Of a DNA stretch of 64,000 bases, positions 27,299-35,799 are shown one piece after another. Origin of the DNA: Azospirillum endophyticum (GTDB taxonomy: Bacteria; Pseudomonadota; Alphaproteobacteria; Azospirillales; Azospirillaceae); contig NZ_JAENHM010000044.1 in assembly GCF_016595245.1 (NCBI RefSeq), positions 310,001 to 374,000 on the forward strand, in the 5' to 3' direction. Each line of letters opens with the position of its first letter. The stretch's first letter is position 1. The notes beneath the pieces were generated by a model. That model saw nothing but the letters and a program-made list of their open reading frames with translations. It made no database searches and was not told the DNA's origin. The position numbers and the translations under genes were made by a program.

Positions 27299-28306
27299 AT
27301 GCTTCGCCTGCCCCGCCGCCTGCTGACCGGCACGGCCGCCACCCTGGCCGCCCTCCCCGGCCTTGCCGCGGTCCGCGCCTTCGCCGCCGGGGTGGAGGCC
27401 TTCGTCAAGGGGCCGCCAGTGCCCGACCAGCCGCTGGTCCGGGTCAGCCCGCATGTCTGGATCATCCAGTCCCCCGACGGCTTCCCGACGCCGCAGAACC
27501 AGGGGATGATGGCGAACGTCACCTTCGTCATCGGCCGCGACGGCGTGATCGTCGTCGACAGCGGCGCCTCGCTCCAGATCGGCGAGATGGCGATCCGCAT
27601 GCTGCGGACACTGACGCCCAAGCCGGTCGTCGGCATCGTCAACACCCATTATCACGGCGACCATTGGCTGGGAAACCATGCCTTCGCCGAGGCGTTCGGC
27701 GCGGACCTGCCCCGCTACGCCCTGCCCGGCACGCGCGCGGCGATCCTGGGCGTGCAGGGCAGCTTCTGGCAAAGCTCCATGGTCAAATGGACGGCACAGG
27801 CCTCGGCCGGGACGCGGATCGTCGCCCCCAACCGCGACGCCGCCCATGGCGACGAGCTGTCGCTGGGCGACGTCCGCCTGCGCCTGCACCATTACGGCAC
27901 CGCCCACACCCCGTCCGATCTGGCGGTTTCGGTGGTGGAGGACGGCGTCATGTGCGTCGGCGACATCATGATGGACCGCCGCATCGCCAACATGGACGAC
28001 GGCTCCTATCTCGGCACCTTCGAGACCATGGACCGGCTCCGCGCCGACAGCGACACCCGCATCTGGCTGCCGGCCCACGGCGTGCCCGGCCCCGGCGTGC
28101 CGGACTGGCAACGCGCCCTGTTCGAGGGCATCTTCGAACCCTGCGTCGCCGCCGTGAAGGCCGGCCGGTCGGTCGAGGAGGCGAAGGCCGCGGTGCTGGC
28201 CGACCCGCGCGTCGCCTCCCGCGCCGCGGAGACCAAAGGCTGGGACAGCAACATCGGCAAATACGTCAGCCTCGCCTATCTGGAGGCGGAACAGGCCGAC
28301 TTCTGA
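27299..28306 (+). CDS. SoxH-like metallo-beta-lactamase-fold hydrolase
   Basis: A 335-residue exported protein with an N-terminal Tat/Sec-type signal (MLRLPRRLLTGTAATLAALPG). The MBL-fold zinc motif is THYHGDHWLGN, with later ligands in TAHTPSDLAV and GDIMM. Sequence style and position at the end of a Sox cluster match SoxH, whose function is not essential for thiosulfate oxidation in Paracoccus. The gap from the transporter is 40 bases, so it likely shares the transcript. Confidence 0.78.
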   Translation: MLRLPRRLLTGTAATLAALPGLAAVRAFAAGVEAFVKGPPVPDQPLVRVSPHVWIIQSPDGFPTPQNQGMMANVTFVIGRDGVIVVDSGASLQIGEMAIRMLRTLTPKPVVGIVNTHYHGDHWLGNHAFAEAFGADLPRYALPGTRAAILGVQGSFWQSSMVKWTAQASAGTRIVAPNRDAAHGDELSLGDVRLRLHHYGTAHTPSDLAVSVVEDGVMCVGDIMMDRRIANMDDGSYLGTFETMDRLRADSDTRIWLPAHGVPGPGVPDWQRALFEGIFEPCVAAVKAGRSVEEAKAAVLADPRVASRAAETKGWDSNIGKYVSLAYLEAEQADF

Positions 28307-28404
28307 CGCTCCGTCAATCCCGTCCGCCGTCCGCGACGAGTTACCGATAGGCCGTACACAGTAGGATGCGGTGCCCATCCTGCCCTCGATACCCTGACCG
28401 TTCC

Positions 28405-28432
28405 AGGGGCGCCCCGGTCAGGCGGCGCCCCT
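28405..28432 (+). terminator. Terminator hairpin after the sox operon
   Basis: AGGGGCGCC (28405-28413) pairs with GGCGCCCCT (28424-28432) over a 10-base loop, followed by TTTCC. Stem and short T-run suit a rho-independent terminator for the sox transcript and perhaps also for the convergent DapA-family gene. Confidence 0.6.
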
Positions 28433-28463
28433 TTCCATTGTCCGGCGTCCGGGCCGGCGTCGG

Positions 28464-29381
28464 TCAGGCGACCGCGGCCTTCGGGATGGTCGTCGGATCG
28501 AAACGCAGAACCTCGGCGAGGGCGACGTCGATCAGGCGGTGCTGTTCGCCGGTCGAGACCGGCATCGGCCGCCGCGGCAGACCGGCGGCGCAGCCCTGAA
28601 CGCCCAGCGCGTATTTCACGTTCGCAGGCAGATTGTCGGCGGAAATCGTGTTCCAGAAGCGCAGCAAGGCACGATGAATCTCATGCGCGGTCTTGTGGTC
28701 GCCGCGCTGCACCGCATCCCAGAGAGCGACGCAGACGCCGGGGACCGCAGCCGGGTTGGCGGCTATCGTGCCATGCGCGCCGATCGCGAAGGAAGGATAG
28801 AGAAGCGCATCGACAGCCGTCAGCACGATCTTGCCGGCCGGCACGGTGATCATCAGGTCGGCCATCAGCTTCAGGTCGCCGGCACTCTGCTTGACGCCGA
28901 TCACGCCCGGATTGTCTGTCATGATGCGGACGAGCAGTGACGGGCTCAGGTAGTTCCAGGGAATGACGTTGTAGATGATCACCGGCACTTCGACCGCGTC
29001 GGTCAGACGGGCGAAATGGTCGACGGTCGCGTCCTCGCTCGGTTTGAAGACATAATGGACGGGCGTGACCTGAAGCGCGGCGATCGGATATTCGGCAACG
29101 GCCTTCGATCGCTCGATCGCATCGCCCGTCGAATTGGCGATGACGCCGGCGACCACCGGCACGCGACCGGCGACCTCCTCCGTGGTGATCTCGATCAGGC
29201 GGGCAAGCTCCGCCGTCTTCAAGGTATGGCCTTCGCCGGTCGAACCGCCGACGCAAACCCCGTGAACGCCTTTGGAAACCGTGAAGCGGACGACGTCGCG
29301 GAAGGCATTCTCGTCGATCCGTCCCTCTGCGGTGAACGGCGTCACGAGAGGCGGAATGATTCCCGTCAGTGAGGGCACCAT
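28464..29381 (-). CDS. Dihydrodipicolinate synthase (DapA)-family lyase/aldolase
   Basis: A 305-residue TIM-barrel enzyme. The Schiff-base Lys is in GVIGVKQSAGD and the conserved Tyr in VTPVHYVFK; GGSTGEGHTLK is the substrate-carboxylate loop. The context (MFS transporter, IclR regulator, ruined amidohydrolase) is catabolic, so it is more likely an aldolase or hydro-lyase of a keto acid than the lysine-pathway DapA. AAGGAG stands before the ATG. Divergent from the transporter gene. Confidence 0.82.
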   Translation of the reverse strand: MVPSLTGIIPPLVTPFTAEGRIDENAFRDVVRFTVSKGVHGVCVGGSTGEGHTLKTAELARLIEITTEEVAGRVPVVAGVIANSTGDAIERSKAVAEYPIAALQVTPVHYVFKPSEDATVDHFARLTDAVEVPVIIYNVIPWNYLSPSLLVRIMTDNPGVIGVKQSAGDLKLMADLMITVPAGKIVLTAVDALLYPSFAIGAHGTIAANPAAVPGVCVALWDAVQRGDHKTAHEIHRALLRFWNTISADNLPANVKYALGVQGCAAGLPRRPMPVSTGEQHRLIDVALAEVLRFDPTTIPKAAVA

Positions 29382-29653
29382 AGAAAATCTCCTTTTATCC
29401 CGTATTGCGGGTTAAAGGCTAATTTTGAATTGGGCAGGCGTCAAGCCCGAGAATTTTGATTCTCAGCAAGACAACGAATAACTTGCTGCAAAGCAGCGTA
29501 TTTTTTGCATGGCAAAACGATTTTAGCCGCGCAGTTTCGGCAATGCAGCGACGAATCTCCGTTGACATGCAGCGGATACGAGTGTCGTCATTGTCCCGTA
29601 ATGAGAGATAACACATCACAGCCTTTTCCGTTGTGATGACCGGGAGGAAGGAC
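29382..29653. promoter_or_regulatory. Divergent promoter region with inverted repeat, likely IclR target
   Basis: This 272-base gap is AT-rich compared with its neighbours. It holds a perfect inverted repeat GAGAAT-TTTG-ATTCTC at 29449-29464 midway between divergent DapA-family and MFS genes. The IclR gene downstream is the obvious candidate ligand-responsive regulator; the repeat could be its operator. Confidence 0.5.
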
Positions 29654-30985
29654 ATGTCACAGAAGGCTTTCGACGGTCGGATCGACCTTGCCGAACCACC
29701 GGCACATGCGGTGGTCGAGGATGCGGACTGCGGGCTCGTCAAGCGCGTCGCATTCGCCAGCGCGATCGGGAACGCGATCGAGTATTACGACTTCACGCTC
29801 TACGCGACCGCCACGGCGCTGGTGTTCAACAAAATCTTCTTCCCGAGCTCCGATCCGCTCGTCGGGTCGCTCGCGGCTTTCGCGACCTTCTTCGTCGGCT
29901 ATTGCGCAAGGCCGATCGGCGGCATGCTGTTCGGGCATTTCGGGGACCGGGTCGGCCGTAAGGCCATGTTGCTCATCACGATCATGATGATGGGTCTCGG
30001 CACGGTCCTGATCGGATTGATGCCGTCCTACGATCAGATCGGGGTGTTCGCACCGATCGGGCTTCTCGTCCTGCGGATCGTTCAGGGCATCGGTCTCGGT
30101 GGCGAATATGGTGGCGGCATGGTGATGACCGTGGAACACGCCGCACCGGAGAAGCGCGGCTATTACAGCGCTCTCGTGCACATCGGGGTGCCCGCCGGCT
30201 TCCTGATCCCGATCGTGCTGCTGTCGATCATGTCGGCGGCGATGACGGAAGAGGTCTTTCTCTCCTGGGGTTGGCGCCTGCCGTTCCTCTTCTCGATCGT
30301 CCTGGTCGGCGTCGGCGTCTTCATCCGGCGGCGGATTTCCGAGACGCCCGCCTTTGCCAAGATGCTGAAGGAGGAGAAGCCGGCACGCCTGCCCCTCGTC
30401 GAAGCGGTCACCGGCCATTGGCGCGACATCCTGCTGGGCATCGGCGCCAAGATCGCCGAGAGCGGGCTTTTCAACGTCTATGCCGTCGTCGCGATCACCT
30501 ATTGCATGACGACGCTCGGCCTGCCGAAGCAGACCATCCTGAACGGCGTTCTCCTCGGATGCGCGCTCGAATGCGTCACGCTGCCCTTTTTCGGCGCCCT
30601 GTCAGACCGCATCGGCCGCAAGGCGGTCTACGTCATCGGCATGGGCTTCCAGGCCGTGCTCGCCCTCGTCTTCTTCCCGATGCTCGACACCGGCAACACC
30701 GGGATGATCTGGCTTGCCATCGCACTTGGTCTGGCGATCGGCCACGGCTCGGTCTACGGGGCGCAGGGAGCCTTCTTCAGCGAGCTCTTCCCGGCGCGCA
30801 TCCGCTACTCCGGCCTGTCGCTCGTCCAGCAGTTGGGGCCGATCCTCGGCGGCGGCCTTTCCCCGCTCGTCGCCACGGCAATCCTCGCGGGTTACGGCAC
30901 GACGACCCTCGTGACGGCCTACATGGTGGGAATGGCGCTCCTCTCGGGGCTTTCCGCGCTCGCGCTGAAGCCCCGACACGCCTGA
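29654..30985 (+). CDS. MFS transporter of the metabolite:H+ symporter (MHS) type
   Basis: A 443-residue membrane protein with about twelve hydrophobic segments. Family marks are the early ASAIGNAIEYYDFTLYATA, the RPIGGMLFGHFGDRVGRK loop between segments 2 and 3 and GEYGGGMVM. MHS transporters import organic acids (citrate, ketoglutarate, proline/betaine, aromatics) with protons. ATG 29654 follows GGGAGGAAGG and replaces the longer in-frame start at 29633. It probably imports the substrate of the DapA-family enzyme. Confidence 0.87.
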   Translation: MSQKAFDGRIDLAEPPAHAVVEDADCGLVKRVAFASAIGNAIEYYDFTLYATATALVFNKIFFPSSDPLVGSLAAFATFFVGYCARPIGGMLFGHFGDRVGRKAMLLITIMMMGLGTVLIGLMPSYDQIGVFAPIGLLVLRIVQGIGLGGEYGGGMVMTVEHAAPEKRGYYSALVHIGVPAGFLIPIVLLSIMSAAMTEEVFLSWGWRLPFLFSIVLVGVGVFIRRRISETPAFAKMLKEEKPARLPLVEAVTGHWRDILLGIGAKIAESGLFNVYAVVAITYCMTTLGLPKQTILNGVLLGCALECVTLPFFGALSDRIGRKAVYVIGMGFQAVLALVFFPMLDTGNTGMIWLAIALGLAIGHGSVYGAQGAFFSELFPARIRYSGLSLVQQLGPILGGGLSPLVATAILAGYGTTTLVTAYMVGMALLSGLSALALKPRHA

Positions 30986-30991
30986 GAGACG

Positions 30992-31022
30992 GCGGGGGAA
31001 GGAGCGACGGCTCCTCCCCCGC
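30992..31022 (+). terminator. GC-rich hairpin after the MFS gene
   Basis: GCGGGGGAAGGAGC (30992-31005) pairs with GCTCCTCCCCCGC (31010-31022) over a four-base loop with one bulge, a few bases after the MFS stop. No long T-run follows. It may reduce read-through into the IclR gene. Confidence 0.5.
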
Positions 31023-31102
31023 TCAATTTCCCGGCTGACGTCCCGCCCCAAGGCACGCTAGAACGTCGAGGGAATCCATCGTGACGACCCCGACGAGCCC
31101 CC

Positions 31103-31927
31103 ATGGCATCCGATTACGGCGTGAAGTCCTTCCAGAAGATCATGACGATTCTCGAGTGCTTCTCGACCGTCGATCGTAGCCTGTCGGTTTCGGAGATTGC
31201 CGAGCGATCGGGGTTGCCGCGCTCGACGGCGCACCGGTTGGTGCTGTCGCTCCGCCAGATCGGTCTTCTCGACCAGGACGGCAACCGCCTCGAATATCGA
31301 CTGGGCCTCAAGCTGTTCGAACTCGGCACCGCCGTTCTCATCAACATGGACATCCATCGCGAGGCCCGCACCTTCGTGGAGCTGCTTGGGCAGGCCACCG
31401 GCGAATCCGTGCATCTCTGCGTTTTCGACGGCTGGCGCATGTCTTTCGTGGAGCGGGTGCTGGGCGGCCGGTCCGGGCCGAACAATTCGACCATCGTGAT
31501 GGAATCCTCGCCCTGCCACTGCACCGGGGTGGGCAAGGCCGCGCTCGCCTTCCAGGAAGAACAGGTGATCGACCGGATTTGCGGTCTCGGCCTGCCGGCC
31601 TACACGCGCAACACCATCACGGATCCGACCGCGCTCAGAGCCGAGCTCATCCGCATCCGGGAGCGGGGCTATGCGATCGACAACGGCGAGATGGAAGCCG
31701 GCGTGCGCTGCGTCGCCGCTCCGATCCGCAACAGTTCAGGCCGCGTGTTCGCGGCGATCAGCGTGAGCGGGCCGGACCGGCGGATCACCGAGACCCGCGC
31801 ACTCGAACTCGCCCCCAAGGTGATCGAGCACGCCGAACTCGTCTCGGCGCGGCTCGGCTGGCAACCGCCGAAGCGTGCCCGCGGGCGGGGACGCCCCCCG
31901 GCGGCCGCGGTTACGACCAACTCGTAG
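31103..31927 (+). CDS. IclR-family transcriptional regulator
   Basis: A 274-residue regulator. The N-terminal winged HTH is visible in LSVSEIAERSGLPRSTAHRL, and the C-terminal effector domain in CTGVGKAALAF and GYAIDNGEMEAGVRCVAAPIR, the typical IclR signature. It likely controls the DapA-family and MFS genes. It follows the MFS gene by 117 bases and converges on the amidohydrolase pseudogene. Confidence 0.87.
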   Translation: MASDYGVKSFQKIMTILECFSTVDRSLSVSEIAERSGLPRSTAHRLVLSLRQIGLLDQDGNRLEYRLGLKLFELGTAVLINMDIHREARTFVELLGQATGESVHLCVFDGWRMSFVERVLGGRSGPNNSTIVMESSPCHCTGVGKAALAFQEEQVIDRICGLGLPAYTRNTITDPTALRAELIRIRERGYAIDNGEMEAGVRCVAAPIRNSSGRVFAAISVSGPDRRITETRALELAPKVIEHAELVSARLGWQPPKRARGRGRPPAAAVTTNS

Positions 31928-31939
31928 CCACGACCAGCC

Positions 31940-32577
31940 GAGGCATGCATCGGCGGATGCCATCAGCGAATTCGGGCGTCGGATCGGATCTCGATCCGAT
32001 CCCGCCGATCAGAGCACGACGGTCAGCACGACGTTCGCAGGCCTCACGCAGCAGATCGACGCTCCGCGACGCCGGCTCCAGCGTCAGCCCGGCACGGTAA
32101 GGGGCGGGGAGCTCGATCCAAACGGCGGGCGTTCGGTGCGGCGGTTCGCCGGATCGATTCCACCCTGCGGCAGGCCAAAATGGTCGATCACCACGGTCGC
32201 GCCAACGGCGGCGATGGCGGGGACGACCTCCGCGAGGTCGTCGAAGCGGCGCTGGATTTCGACCTGCCAGCGGCGGGCGGCGAGGCGACGGAAGAAATCC
32301 TGCCTGTGCGCCGTCGTGTAATCCTCCAATTCGCGACCACGCGCAGCCGCTGCGGATGTGGGCGCAGCGCGACCTCGATGAAACTGTTGTCGGTACCGAG
32401 GAAGCTGGGCTGGAGCAGCACGCCATGGCTGAATCCCGCCCGATCCTGCAGCGAGAGTCAGTCCAAGAGTTCCGCCGCATGGGCCGGGCTGTAGCGTCGG
32501 CCCGCCGCCATCGGTAGGTCGGGGCGGAAGATCTGGGCATGCGTGTCGATGCCCCTGATCTGGGGGTGTGCGGTCAT
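31940..32577 (-). pseudogene. Amidohydrolase (2-pyrone-4,6-dicarboxylate lactonase-like), disrupted
   Basis: Reading the minus strand from ATG 32577, the product begins MTAHPQIRGIDTHAQIF, a typical amidohydrolase-2 start with the HxH-like THAQ motif. An in-frame TGA stands at 32458-32460; past it the same frame continues with DRAGFSHGVLLQPSFLGTDN, a clear family stretch. The frame then shifts near 32330 (FDDLAEVVPAIAAVGATVVI, then DHFGLPQGG) and again near 32110 (TPAVWIELPAPYRAGLTLEP). At least one stop and two frameshifts are needed, and the 3' end is degraded; its lower bound is approximate. The gene belonged to the DapA/MFS/IclR catabolic island and no longer encodes an intact enzyme. Confidence 0.8.
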
Positions 32578-32703
32578 CCGTCGATCCATGCAGACAAAGA
32601 GGGATCGGCCCCTGCGCGGCGGCGTTCTGCAACGCCGTCGCACGGGGGCCGATCGAAGCGCCGGCATCGGTCGGACGATGCCATGGCTCGCGTTGTCTCG
32701 CGG

Positions 32704-33468
32704 TCAGACCTGGGCCATCCCGCCGTCGGCGAACAGCTCGACGCCGTTGATGAAGCTGCTGTCGTCGGACGCCAGGAAGACGGCGGCCTTGGCGATCTCG
32801 TCGGCGTCGCCGACCCGGCCCAGCGGCACCTGGGCGGCCAGGTAATCCACCAGCCCCTGCTGCTGTGCCGCGTCGGGACCGGCCAGTTCGACCAGGCCCG
32901 GCGTGCGGATCGGACCGGGGCTGAGCGTGTTGATGCGGATGCCGCGGTCCTTCAGGTCCAGGATCCAGCTGCGGGCGAAGTTGCGCACCGCCGCCTTGCT
33001 GGCGCTGTAGACGCTGAAGGCCGCCGTGCCCATGCTGCCGGCGGTGGAGCCGGCCAGGATCACCGACGCACCCTTGCCCAGCAGCGGCAGCGCCTTCTGC
33101 ACGGTGAACAGCACGCCTTTCACATTGCGGTTGAAGGTATCGTCATACTGCTCCTCGGTGATGGAGCCCAGCGGCAGCATGCCGCCGCCGCCGGCATTGG
33201 CGTAGAGCACGTCGAGCCGGCCCGCTTCGCTTTGGATTTGGGCATAGAGCCGGTCGAGATCGGTGAGGTTGGAGGAGTCGGCCTGCACTCCCGTCGCCGT
33301 GCCGCCGGCGCTGCGGATCGCCGCGACCGCGGCCTCCAGTTCGGACTGGCGGCGGCCGGTGAGATAGACGGTGGCGCCTTCGGCGGCGAAGCGCCTGGCC
33401 GCGGCGAGGCCGATGCCGCTGGTGGCGCCGGTGACGAGGGCGATCTTGCCATCGAGTTTGCGTGACAT
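32704..33468 (-). CDS. Short-chain dehydrogenase/reductase
   Basis: A 254-residue classical [11 protein letters not shown] loop, NAGGGG in place of the NAG motif, Ser in LAGSTAGS and [11 protein letters not shown] as the catalytic Tyr/Lys, ending in the typical [12 protein letters not shown]. The start at 33468 has AAGGAG upstream; the longer frame to 33735 runs back into the divergent LysR gene and is rejected. The LysR gene starts 103 bases away on the other strand and likely regulates it. Oxidoreductase on an unknown small substrate. Confidence 0.86.
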   Translation of the reverse strand: MSRKLDGKIALVTGATSGIGLAAARRFAAEGATVYLTGRRQSELEAAVAAIRSAGGTATGVQADSSNLTDLDRLYAQIQSEAGRLDVLYANAGGGGMLPLGSITEEQYDDTFNRNVKGVLFTVQKALPLLGKGASVILAGSTAGSMGTAAFSVYSASKAAVRNFARSWILDLKDRGIRINTLSPGPIRTPGLVELAGPDAAQQQGLVDYLAAQVPLGRVGDADEIAKAAVFLASDDSSFINGVELFADGGMAQV

Positions 33469-33571
33469 CCGAAGTCTCCTTGGAATTGCGTTGTTCGCTG
33501 GAGACAAAGCTATCGACGACGCGTACCCATCGAAATAGAAATGACTGAAAATCATCGTTGCAGGATTGTCG

Positions 33572-34495
33572 ATGTCGAAGCTGCCGGATTTCGAGGGGCT
33601 GGCGATGTTCGCCAAGGTGGTGGAAGAACGATCCTTCGCCGGTGCGGCCCGCACCATGGGCGTGTCGGTCGCCACCGTGTCGCGGGCCGTGGGCCGGCTC
33701 GAAGAGCGGCTGGGCGCGAGGCTGTTCAACCGCACCTCCCGCCGGCTGGCCCTGACCGATTTCGGCCATTCCCTGGCCGAGCGGGCGACCCGCCTCTATG
33801 ACGAAGCGGAGGCGGCGGAGAATGCCGTGCGCGAGATGTCCAGCCGGCCGCGCGGCCTGATCCGCCTGGCGGTGCCGATGTCGTTCGGCCTGCGCTGGGT
33901 GGCGCCCTTGCTGCCGGATTTCTTCCGCCTCTATCCGGAGATTTCCATCGACCTGCATCTCAGCGACGCCGCCGTCGATCTGGTCGGCGACGGCTTCGAT
34001 GCCGCCCTGCGTATCGCCGTTCTGCCCGACAGCTCGCTGGTGGCGCGGCGGCTGTGCGGGGTAGCGCCGGTGGTGCTTGCCGCGCCGAGCTATCTTGCCC
34101 GCCATGGCGAACCCCGGCATCCCCGCGAACTGAACGGCCATCATTGCCTGGGCTATGCCTATCGCCGCCGGCAGGACATCTGGCGCTTCACCAACAGCGC
34201 CGGCGAGGAGGAGAGCGTCACGCCCACCGGCCCGCTGCGCGTCACCAACGCCGACGCATTGGTGCCGATGCTGCTGGAGGGGCTGGCCATCGCCGAACTG
34301 CCGGAATTCATGGCGGCGGACCTCCTGGCCGATGGACGGCTCACCGCCATCCTGACCGACTGGTCGCTGCCGAAGGGAGGCCTCTATTTCGTCACGCCGT
34401 CGGCCCGCTCCCGCCCGGCGAAAATCGGCGTGCTGGCCGACTTCCTGATCGATCGCCTGTCGGAACCGGCTTGGCGGCGCGGGACCGGTCTGTAG
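33572..34495 (+). CDS. LysR-family transcriptional regulator
   Basis: A 307-residue LysR protein. The HTH is in [33 protein letters not shown], the effector domain starts at [14 protein letters not shown], and [17 protein letters not shown] is the usual wing-linker. ATG 33572 is favoured over an upstream TTG at 33566, with AGGA nearby. It is divergent from the SDR and probably controls that gene. Confidence 0.87.
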   Translation: MSKLPDFEGLAMFAKVVEERSFAGAARTMGVSVATVSRAVGRLEERLGARLFNRTSRRLALTDFGHSLAERATRLYDEAEAAENAVREMSSRPRGLIRLAVPMSFGLRWVAPLLPDFFRLYPEISIDLHLSDAAVDLVGDGFDAALRIAVLPDSSLVARRLCGVAPVVLAAPSYLARHGEPRHPRELNGHHCLGYAYRRRQDIWRFTNSAGEEESVTPTGPLRVTNADALVPMLLEGLAIAELPEFMAADLLADGRLTAILTDWSLPKGGLYFVTPSARSRPAKIGVLADFLIDRLSEPAWRRGTGL

Positions 34496-34509
34496 ACGAG
34501 CCTATCGAG

Positions 34510-34643
34510 GCTATCGCGCCTCCGGAGCCATTGGAGCAGCAGAGGGGAATACGAACGACAGCGTTTGGCATCGCCGGTCAGCTGCGGCAGCCCGAGCACC
34601 GCCGCATGAGGTCGAGAAGCACATTGGTTTTGACCATCGCCAT
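34510..34643 (-). pseudogene. VapC-type PIN-domain toxin remnant with internal deletion
   Basis: Directly after the antitoxin on the minus strand, ATG 34643 (or 34637) begins MVKTNVLLDL, which matches the start of VapC toxins (usually DTNVLLDL). Only about ten residues later, one frame over, the text becomes HAAVLGLPQLTGDAKRCRSY, which matches the final PIN-domain segment (usually HAAVxGLPLLTRDxxRYRTYFP). The central part of the domain, including most acidic catalytic residues, is missing. The remnant is therefore a deletion product joining the two ends out of frame; the 3' limit is approximate. Confidence 0.7.
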
Positions 34644-34650
34644 CGGGCGA

Positions 34651-34887
34651 TCAGTCCGCGCCCCGAGTCAGCGCCATGATCTGATCCGTGGTCAGACCCG
34701 CCGTGGCCCGGCCCCGCAGCCGCTCGAACCGGCTCCTTACCGGTGCCGTTCGGTCCGCCCGTCTCAGGACAACGCGCCCGTCCTCCGCAATCTCGAATTC
34801 CACCGCGCTACCGGGCTTGAGGCCCAAAAGGTCGCGAATCGGCTTGGGAATGGTGACTTGCCCGTTGCTGGTGAGCATTGTGGCCAT
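34651..34887 (-). CDS. AbrB/SpoVT-type antitoxin (VapB-like)
   Basis: A 78-residue DNA-binding antitoxin. It contains the swapped-hairpin AbrB motif MLTSNGQVTIPKPIRDLLGL and EFEIAEDGRVVLRR. The start at 34887 is preceded by GGAG; the longer frame to 35013 is not credible. Such proteins bind and neutralise a PIN-domain toxin encoded just downstream; here that partner is reduced to a remnant, so this is an orphan antitoxin. Confidence 0.8.
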   Translation of the reverse strand: MATMLTSNGQVTIPKPIRDLLGLKPGSAVEFEIAEDGRVVLRRADRTAPVRSRFERLRGRATAGLTTDQIMALTRGAD

Positions 34888-35046
34888 GATCACTCCAATA
34901 CCATCGAAAGCCCAAGGATCGCCCAGCAGGGTGCGGAGCGTTCCGCAACGGACGTCTTGAAAAACCGAACGGGCGCTCGCCTTATGTAGCGGCCGGTCCC
35001 CGGGCCGGGACATCGATCAACGGCACGCAAGACGGAGCAAAGCGGA

Positions 35047-35739
35047 ATGGGCAGCGTACAGGAGTTCCAGGCACGGTTCGACCTGTCGATGGAAGCGCTG
35101 TGCGCCCGCATCCTGGAGCGCCATGCCGCGACCATCCGGGTGAAGAAGCCGGCCGTCGCCGTCGCCAACCTCGCGCGCATCGTCGAGACCACCCTGACGC
35201 TGGCGAACCGCAAGGGTTTCCATTCCATGAGCCTGCGCGACCTGGCCGAACAGTCGGGGCTGAGCATGGGGGCGCTCTACGCCTATTTCGACGGCAAGGA
35301 CACGCTGTTGCTGATGATCCTGAACCAGGTGGTCGGCGCGGTGGAGGAGGTGCTGGGCCGCCCGCCGGACGCCTTGGCGACCGATCCGGCGGCCCGGCTG
35401 CGCTGGCTGCTGGAGACCCACCTGTTCTTGACCGAGACCATGCATCCCTGGTTCGTCTTCGCCTACATGGAGGCGAAGGCCTTCTCCAAGGAGGGGCGCG
35501 ACCTTGCGATCGGCAGCGAGATGATGACCGAAAGCATGATCGCCGACGCGCTGGCCGAAGGGGTCGCCCGTGGCCGATTCAGGGTGCCGGACGTGGCGAT
35601 GACCGCCGCGCTGATCAAGCCGATGCTGCAGGACTGGTACGTCAAGCGGGCCAAGCACCGCCGCCGCGGCATCACGCCCGAACATTATGCCGCCTCCCTG
35701 ATCGACTTCGTCGAGATGGCGGCGGGGCTACGGACATAG
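35047..35739 (+). CDS. TetR-family transcriptional regulator
   Basis: A 230-residue TetR-type regulator. The HTH region is TTLTLANRKGFHSMSLRDLAEQSGLSMGALYAYF, with an N-terminal extension of about 45 residues before it. The ATG at 35047 follows GGAGCAAAGCGG. It converges on the MFS gene at 35800, with a strong shared hairpin between them, and might regulate that gene or an unlinked target. The ligand is unknown. Confidence 0.85.
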   Translation: MGSVQEFQARFDLSMEALCARILERHAATIRVKKPAVAVANLARIVETTLTLANRKGFHSMSLRDLAEQSGLSMGALYAYFDGKDTLLLMILNQVVGAVEEVLGRPPDALATDPAARLRWLLETHLFLTETMHPWFVFAYMEAKAFSKEGRDLAIGSEMMTESMIADALAEGVARGRFRVPDVAMTAALIKPMLQDWYVKRAKHRRRGITPEHYAASLIDFVEMAAGLRT

Positions 35740-35741
35740 AA

Positions 35742-35783
35742 AAGCCTCCGGCATCATGCGATGTCGCATGATGCCGGAGGCTT
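35742..35783. terminator. Bidirectional terminator, perfect 20-bp stem
   Basis: Two perfect 20-base arms (35742-35761 and 35764-35783) face each other with only two bases between, beginning AAGCCTCCGGC and ending GCCGGAGGCTT. It sits a few bases after the TetR stop and 17 bases after the convergent MFS stop, and can end both transcripts. Confidence 0.8.
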
Positions 35784-35799
35784 GTGGCAGGAGAAGGGG

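Noticed and set aside
19071..28306. Possible reading of the sox operon as part of a mobile island
   Set aside because: Base composition and codon style match the surroundings and no integrase, tRNA or flanking repeat was found.
28464..29381. DapA-family gene as the lysine biosynthesis enzyme
   Set aside because: The catabolic neighbours (MFS transporter, IclR regulator, amidohydrolase remnant) and an IclR-type divergent promoter argue for a degradative aldolase or lyase.
33469..33735. N-terminal extension of the SDR gene at 32704-33468
   Set aside because: The added residues match no SDR and run into the divergent LysR gene; AAGGAG before 33468 marks the true start.
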